This document shows, piece after piece, positions 59,932 through 64,000 of a stretch of DNA of 64,000 nt (its first letter is position 1; the number at the start of each line of letters is the position of its first letter). A program made the position numbers and the translations under genes. Below the pieces are notes generated by a model. It was not told the DNA's origin. It searched no databases and saw only the letters and a program-made list of their open reading frames with translations. The stretch comes from Alcanivorax sediminis. Lineage in GTDB: Bacteria; Pseudomonadota; Gammaproteobacteria; Pseudomonadales; Alcanivoracaceae. The stretch spans positions 1,984,001-2,048,000 of the forward strand of contig NZ_WIRE01000001.1 in the NCBI RefSeq assembly GCF_009601165.1, read 5' to 3'.

Positions 59932-60605
59932 CGGAAACCGCCGTACTGACCATCGACGGGCCGGTTTCCTCCGGTAAAGGCACCGTGGCCCGGCGGGTGG
60001 CTGCCCGCTTGGGTTGGCACCTGCTGGATTCCGGTGCGCTCTATCGGGTTCTGGGCTATTACGCAAGAAATCAAGGGGTTGCGCTGGATGATGAGGCGGC
60101 GCTGGTGCCGTTGGCCAAAGCCCTGCCAGTGCGATTTGTGGAGAGCCAGGGCGATACAGCCGTGATTCTGGACGGCGAAGACGTTTCCAACATCATCCGC
60201 CAGGAAAGTGTTGGCGAGCTGGCCAGCCAGGTGGCGATCCTGCAGCCGGTGCGCGATGCCTTGCTGTCCCGCCAGCAGGCATTTGCCGAATCCCCGGGGC
60301 TGGTGGCCGATGGCCGCGATATGGGCACCGTGGTGTTTACCCAGGCTCCCCTCAAGATTTACCTCACTGCCAGCGCTGAAGAGCGCGCCAGACGGCGCTT
60401 TGAGCAGTTGAAGGAAAAGGGGTTTGGTGCTACCCTCGCGACCCTTGTTGAGGACATCCGCACCCGGGATGACCGTGACATGAACCGTGAGGTGGCGCCA
60501 CTGCGCCCGGCAGACGATGCCGTGGTCATTGATTCCACCACGCTTTCGGTTGATGACGTGGTAAACCGGATTCTCGACGAGGCTGCCGCCCGCCAGCTGG
60601 CGTAA
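59928..60605 (+). CDS. cmk: Cytidylate kinase
   Basis: A 225-residue (d)CMP kinase. Walker A is TIDGPVSSGKGTVARRVA at the N-terminus; LLDSGALYR and DGRDMGTVVFTQAPLKIYLTASAEERARRRF are the CMP-binding and lid regions. The ATG lies inside the end of the fused aroA gene, so translation is coupled. Followed by rpsA as in most gammaproteobacteria. Confidence 0.97.
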   Translation: MTETAVLTIDGPVSSGKGTVARRVAARLGWHLLDSGALYRVLGYYARNQGVALDDEAALVPLAKALPVRFVESQGDTAVILDGEDVSNIIRQESVGELASQVAILQPVRDALLSRQQAFAESPGLVADGRDMGTVVFTQAPLKIYLTASAEERARRRFEQLKEKGFGATLATLVEDIRTRDDRDMNREVAPLRPADDAVVIDSTTLSVDDVVNRILDEAAARQLA

Positions 60606-60780
60606 GGCAGTCAACACCTATCGAAACCCTTCGGCAATATCTGTCGCGGGGTATTTCTGATTCTGTGTCCAAGCGGCTGATCTGTCACTCCCTCACAAAG
60701 TAAGCCAGCTGGGGAGGGCGGGTCCAACTACTCATAACCCATGTCTGCTGGTTGGCATGTGAATGTAAACAGAGAGAAAC

Positions 60781-62463
60781 ATGACTGAATCTTTTGCTGA
60801 TCTTTTTGAAGAAAGCCTTAAGGACCTCGACGTTGCTCGTGGCTCCATCATCAAAGGCACCGTGGTATCCATCGACAGCGATTGGGTAACTGTTAACGCG
60901 GGCCTGAAATCTGAAGGCATCATTGCTCGTGACGAATTCATCAACGAGGCAGGTGAACTGGAAATCGCCGAAGGCGATGAAGTAGATGTAGCCGTAGACG
61001 CCATCGACGATGGCATGGGCTTCACTCGCCTGTCCCGTGAAAAAGCCAAGCGCGCCGAAGTATGGGGCGACCTGGAAAAAGCTTTCGACGACGACGAGAT
61101 CGTAAAAGGTCAGATTTCTGGCAAGGTAAAAGGCGGTTTCACTGTGGACATCGGTCCGATCCGCGCCTTCCTGCCGGGCTCTCTGGTAGACATTCGTCCG
61201 GTGCGCGATGTTGCTCACCTGGAAGGCAAAGAGCTGGACTTCAAAGTCATCAAGCTGGATCCCAAGCGCAACAACGTGGTTGTATCCCGTCGTGCGGTAA
61301 TGGAAGCTGAGCACTCTCAAGAGCGTGAGCAGCTGCTGGAATCCCTGCAGGAAGGCATGGAAGTCAAGGGTATCGTGAAGAACCTGACCGACTACGGTGC
61401 GTTCGTAGACCTGGGCGGTATCGACGGCCTGCTGCACATCACCGATATGGCCTGGAAGCGCATCAAGCATCCGAGCGAAATCGTGGAAGTTGGCCAGGAA
61501 ATCGACGTCAAGGTACTGAAGTTCGACCGCGAGAAGATGCGTGTATCCCTGGGTCTGAAGCAGCTGGGCGAAGATCCGTGGCACGACATCGTGGGCAAGT
61601 ACCCGGAAGGTGCCAAGGTGAAGGCCAAGGTAACCAACCTGACCGACTACGGCTGCTTCGCCGAGATCGAGGAAGGTGTAGAGGGTCTGGTTCACGTATC
61701 CGAAATGGATTGGACCAACAAGAACATCCACCCGTCCAAGGTTGTAGAGATCGGCGACGAAGTGGAAGTGATGATCCTGGACATCGACGAAGATCGTCGT
61801 CGTATCTCCCTGGGTATCAAGCAGTGTCAGTCCAACCCGTGGGATGCCTTCGAGCAGAAGTACCAGAAAGGCGAGCGCATTTCCGGCAAGATCAAGTCCA
61901 TCACTGACTTCGGTATCTTCATCGGTCTGGAAGGCGGTATCGACGGTCTGGTGCACCTGTCCGACATCTCTTGGGAAGAGCAGGGCGAAGACGCTGTGCG
62001 TAACTTCAACAAGGGTGACGAGCTGGAAACCGTGGTTCTGTCCATCGATGCAGAGCGCGAAAGAATTTCCTTGGGTATCAAGCAGTTGACAGACGATCCG
62101 TTTGCTCAGTATGTTGCTGCTAACGACAAGGGCGCAATTGTTAAGGGCAAGGTCATTGCGGTAGACGCGAAAGCGGCCACCGTGGAGCTGGCTGAGAACG
62201 TCGAAGGTACCCTGCGTGCCAGCGAAATCAGCCGTGACCGTGTCAACGATGCGACCGAAGTGCTCAACGTGGGCGACGAAGTAGAAGCCAAGATCGTCAA
62301 CGTTGATCGCAAGAACCGTGTACTGAGCTTGTCCATCAAAGCGAAGGATCAGGCTGATGAGCGTGAGGCCCTGGACACCCTGTCTGAACAGCAGGATGCC
62401 AATGCGCCGAAGACCATCGGTGATCTGATCAAGCAGCAGATGGAAAACAGCAACGAGTCTTAA
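60781..62463 (+). CDS. rpsA: 30S ribosomal protein S1
   Basis: A 560-residue protein (E. coli 557) with six S1 RNA-binding repeats. The first two differ from the rest and dock S1 on the ribosome; repeats 3-6 are regular ([79 protein letters not shown]). It brings mRNA to the 30S subunit and helps unfold it. Codon use is noticeably biased toward highly-expressed codons. The 175-base leader holds no clear promoter; E. coli rpsA is autoregulated through its leader. Confidence 0.98.
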   Translation: MTESFADLFEESLKDLDVARGSIIKGTVVSIDSDWVTVNAGLKSEGIIARDEFINEAGELEIAEGDEVDVAVDAIDDGMGFTRLSREKAKRAEVWGDLEKAFDDDEIVKGQISGKVKGGFTVDIGPIRAFLPGSLVDIRPVRDVAHLEGKELDFKVIKLDPKRNNVVVSRRAVMEAEHSQEREQLLESLQEGMEVKGIVKNLTDYGAFVDLGGIDGLLHITDMAWKRIKHPSEIVEVGQEIDVKVLKFDREKMRVSLGLKQLGEDPWHDIVGKYPEGAKVKAKVTNLTDYGCFAEIEEGVEGLVHVSEMDWTNKNIHPSKVVEIGDEVEVMILDIDEDRRRISLGIKQCQSNPWDAFEQKYQKGERISGKIKSITDFGIFIGLEGGIDGLVHLSDISWEEQGEDAVRNFNKGDELETVVLSIDAERERISLGIKQLTDDPFAQYVAANDKGAIVKGKVIAVDAKAATVELAENVEGTLRASEISRDRVNDATEVLNVGDEVEAKIVNVDRKNRVLSLSIKAKDQADEREALDTLSEQQDANAPKTIGDLIKQQMENSNES

Positions 62464-62477
62464 TCGGCTCCTCCCGA

Positions 62478-62519
62478 GGGGCCGGCAATAATGCCGGCCC
62501 CACTGGGCTGGGAGCCCAG
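62478..62519 (+). terminator. Two tandem hairpins between rpsA and ihfB
   Basis: First stem GGGGCCGGCA (62478-62487) with TGCCGGCCCC (62492-62501). Second stem CTGGGCT (62503-62509) with AGCCCAG (62513-62519). Neither has a T-run. The second abuts the AGGGAG ribosome binding site of ihfB and may affect its translation. Confidence 0.55.
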
Positions 62520-62532
62520 GGAGCAAGCTGTA

Positions 62533-62877
62533 ATGGCGTTAACCAAGTCTGAACTGATTGAGCGTATAGCCGACCGACAGTCCCAACTGTCGCCCAAGGA
62601 TGTGGAACTGGCAGTTAAAACGCTGATCGAGGAAATGGCCGATTCCCTGGCCGGCGGAGGTCGTATCGAAATACGCGGCTTCGGCAGTTTTTCCCTTCAT
62701 TTCCGCGCCCCCCGAGTGGGACGCAATCCCAAAACCGGTGCCAGCGTCGAGCTGCACGGTAAGTATGTTCCCCATTTCAAGCCTGGCAAGGAATTGCGCG
62801 AACGCGTCAATGAATCTCTGCAGCTGGAAGGCAGTGAGAACCAGGACTCCGATGGTAGCCAGGCTGCGGCCAGCTGA
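62533..62877 (+). CDS. ihfB: Integration host factor beta subunit
   Basis: A 114-residue HU/IHF-family DNA-bending protein. [11 protein letters not shown], the [27 protein letters not shown] arm, and [16 protein letters not shown] are diagnostic for the beta subunit. It is ~20 residues longer than E. coli IhfB because of a polar C-terminal tail ([15 protein letters not shown]). The ATG 62533 is preceded by AGGGAG. It pairs with IhfA from elsewhere. Confidence 0.96.
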   Translation: MALTKSELIERIADRQSQLSPKDVELAVKTLIEEMADSLAGGGRIEIRGFGSFSLHFRAPRVGRNPKTGASVELHGKYVPHFKPGKELRERVNESLQLEGSENQDSDGSQAAAS

Positions 62878-62923
62878 CCGCTCCATGCTGTAACCGGCGA
62901 GGGCCGGAGAGAGGAACCCCGAC

Positions 62924-63154
62924 ATGCGTAACCTGTATCGCATCCTGGTGATTCTGGCTGTGGTGGCCGTCTTCTTTATCGCATTTCTTTTCGTTACCAG
63001 TAACCGTGATCTGGTCACCCTGGATTTGCTGGTGGACCAGTGGCACTGGGAAGTGTCTCTTGGCGTGTTGGTGATTGGTGTGTTGGCAATCGGTCTACTG
63101 GCTGGCCTGCTGGCCGGTATCGGCCTGCGTGGTCTCAAGAGCCTGTTTTCATGA
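62924..63154 (+). CDS. lapA: LapA-domain (YciS-like) membrane protein
   Basis: A 76-residue protein with two transmembrane helices (ILVILAVVAVFFIAFLFVTS and VLVIGVLAIGLLAGLLAGI), the LapA/DUF1049 domain. Partner of LapB in control of lipopolysaccharide synthesis through LpxC turnover. GAGAGGA precedes the ATG; its stop overlaps the lapB start. Confidence 0.92.
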   Translation: MRNLYRILVILAVVAVFFIAFLFVTSNRDLVTLDLLVDQWHWEVSLGVLVIGVLAIGLLAGLLAGIGLRGLKSLFS

Positions 63155-64000
63155 ATGAATCCCTGTGGTTGATCCCGTTCTTCTTCGTTGCCATCGGAGC
63201 GGGGTTCTTTCTTGGCCGGCGCGAGAGCAAGCGCCGCCAACGTCGCCGCATGGCCTCCCTGTCCAAGGATTATGTGGCCGGCATCAACTTCTTCCTCAAT
63301 GAAGAGCCCGACAAGGGCATTGAAGCTCTGCTGAAGGGGCTCGACGTGGGTGAGGAAGGTCTGGATACCCATCTGGCCCTGGGCCGCCTTTTTCGCAAGC
63401 GTGGTGAGTTTGATCGCGCCGCCCAGCTGCACACCCATTTGCTGGAGCATGGCGAGTACACCCGGGCCGTACAGGAAGAAATTCAGCTGGAACTGGCCCA
63501 GGACTACCTGGCCAGTGGCATCTTTGATCTGGCCGAGCAGGTCCTGCTGGAGATGCTCGATCAGAACTGTGATGCCAAGGATGAAGTCTGCAGCCAGCTG
63601 ATGGGCCTGTACGAACAGGAACGGGACTGGATCAATGCCATCAGCATGGGCGAGCGACTGGTGCGCAGCCGTCCGGAGCTGGCCTCTGTGCTGGCCCAGT
63701 ACTGCTGTGAGCAGGCAGAAAACCTCAAGCGTGACAAAGAAATCAGTCCCGCCCGGCGCATGCTGCGCAAGGCGCTGTCACTGGATGAAAAGTGTGTGCG
63801 TGCCAGCTTCCAGGAAGGTGAACTGGAAATGGACGAGCAGAACTGGGATGCCGCCATCCAGGCCTTCCAGCGCATCTGGGTGCAGGACAGCGACTACTTC
63901 GATGAGGTGCTCGACAAACTGCGAACCTGTTTTGATGCCCAGGAAAAGAGCGAAGACTTTATCCAGATGCTGGCTGACTACAGTGCCGAGAAGCCCAGCA
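63151..64000 (+). CDS. lapB: LapB (YciM) TPR assembly protein, 5' part
   Basis: The first 283 residues, cut by the window end (full length ~390). A single N-terminal anchor (LWLIPFFFVAIGAGFFLGRRESKRRQRR) is followed by TPR repeats (YVAGINFFLNEEPDKGIEALLKGL, THLALGRLFRKRGEFDRAAQLH, QDYLASGIFDLAEQVLLEML). LapB brings LpxC to FtsH for degradation and helps balance LPS with phospholipid. The rubredoxin-like metal site would lie outside the window. Confidence 0.95.
   Translation, partial: MNESLWLIPFFFVAIGAGFFLGRRESKRRQRRRMASLSKDYVAGINFFLNEEPDKGIEALLKGLDVGEEGLDTHLALGRLFRKRGEFDRAAQLHTHLLEHGEYTRAVQEEIQLELAQDYLASGIFDLAEQVLLEMLDQNCDAKDEVCSQLMGLYEQERDWINAISMGERLVRSRPELASVLAQYCCEQAENLKRDKEISPARRMLRKALSLDEKCVRASFQEGELEMDEQNWDAAIQAFQRIWVQDSDYFDEVLDKLRTCFDAQEKSEDFIQMLADYSAEKPS

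Noticed and set aside
58618..60066. 482-codon open frame opposite the tyrA-aroA fusion
   Set aside because: An antisense shadow of a well-supported gene, low-complexity His/Gly-rich product.
60685..62526. 613-codon open frame opposite rpsA
   Set aside because: An antisense shadow produced by the strong codon bias of rpsA; no domain resemblance.

Overview
The window looks like a chromosome segment from a marine hydrocarbon-degrading gammaproteobacterium, most likely Alcanivorax or a close relative. This is inferred from protein character and from gene order: serC-pheA-hisC-tyrA/aroA-cmk-rpsA-ihfB-lapA-lapB beside gyrA, and the ubiG-mupP-yciK trio, follow the Pseudomonas arrangement. No rRNA, tRNA, transposase, prophage or CRISPR array was seen.

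Layout. 1-4.1 kb: the end of a class II dihydroorotase, a CobW/G3E GTPase, an SMR exporter and a large acetyl-CoA hydrolase/transferase-family protein. 4.2-7.2 kb (minus): a PadR regulator leading an overlapping operon of three unknown-function families (DUF1853, DUF2804, DUF4282). 7.3-12.6 kb: an unrecognised protein, a YbjN-like protein, a 2OG-Fe(II) oxygenase, a glycine-rich secreted protein, an Hsp20 with a sigma-32-type promoter, and a small membrane protein. 12.7-17.2 kb: GAPDH, 4.5S SRP RNA, dnaX with an apparent programmed -1 frameshift signal, ybaB and recR. 17.5-18.7 kb: an acyl-CoA dehydrogenase.

18.8-31.6 kb is the most unusual part. An AraC-type regulator is flanked by a periplasmic binding protein gene and by a divergent seven-gene operon: a GNAT-like protein, a GH3-type acyl-adenylating enzyme, a second GNAT, a lone HxxxDG acyltransferase, an RND adaptor, an RND pump and a membrane-anchored CapA protein. 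It reads as a pathway that makes and exports an acylated or amide-linked small molecule. 31.7-36.6 kb holds housekeeping genes (gpmA, rnd, YcgL/YcgN, HIT) and a small-membrane-protein/PilZ/methyltransferase operon.

36.9-46.8 kb holds a TRAP-like transport locus: one 775-residue permease, a lipoprotein and four paralogous binding proteins, with a UbiB-like kinase gene on the other strand. The fifth paralogue is the one at 18.8 kb. All five share four conserved cysteines. Leaders of the permease, the lipoprotein, three of the binding proteins, the AraC gene, the GH3 operon and the acetyl-CoA hydrolase gene carry A-rich AANAANAA motifs close to the Shine-Dalgarno, the type bound by Hfq/Crc in Pseudomonas. 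This suggests shared carbon-catabolite control.

47-64 kb is core metabolism: yciK, mupP, ubiG, an MTA/SAH-deaminase-type amidohydrolase, gyrA, the aromatic/serine/histidine genes, cmk, rpsA, ihfB, lapA and the start of lapB. Intergenic repeats (tandem AGCTACA, CGAGT-rich inverted repeats, a REP pair) are scattered through 43-57 kb.
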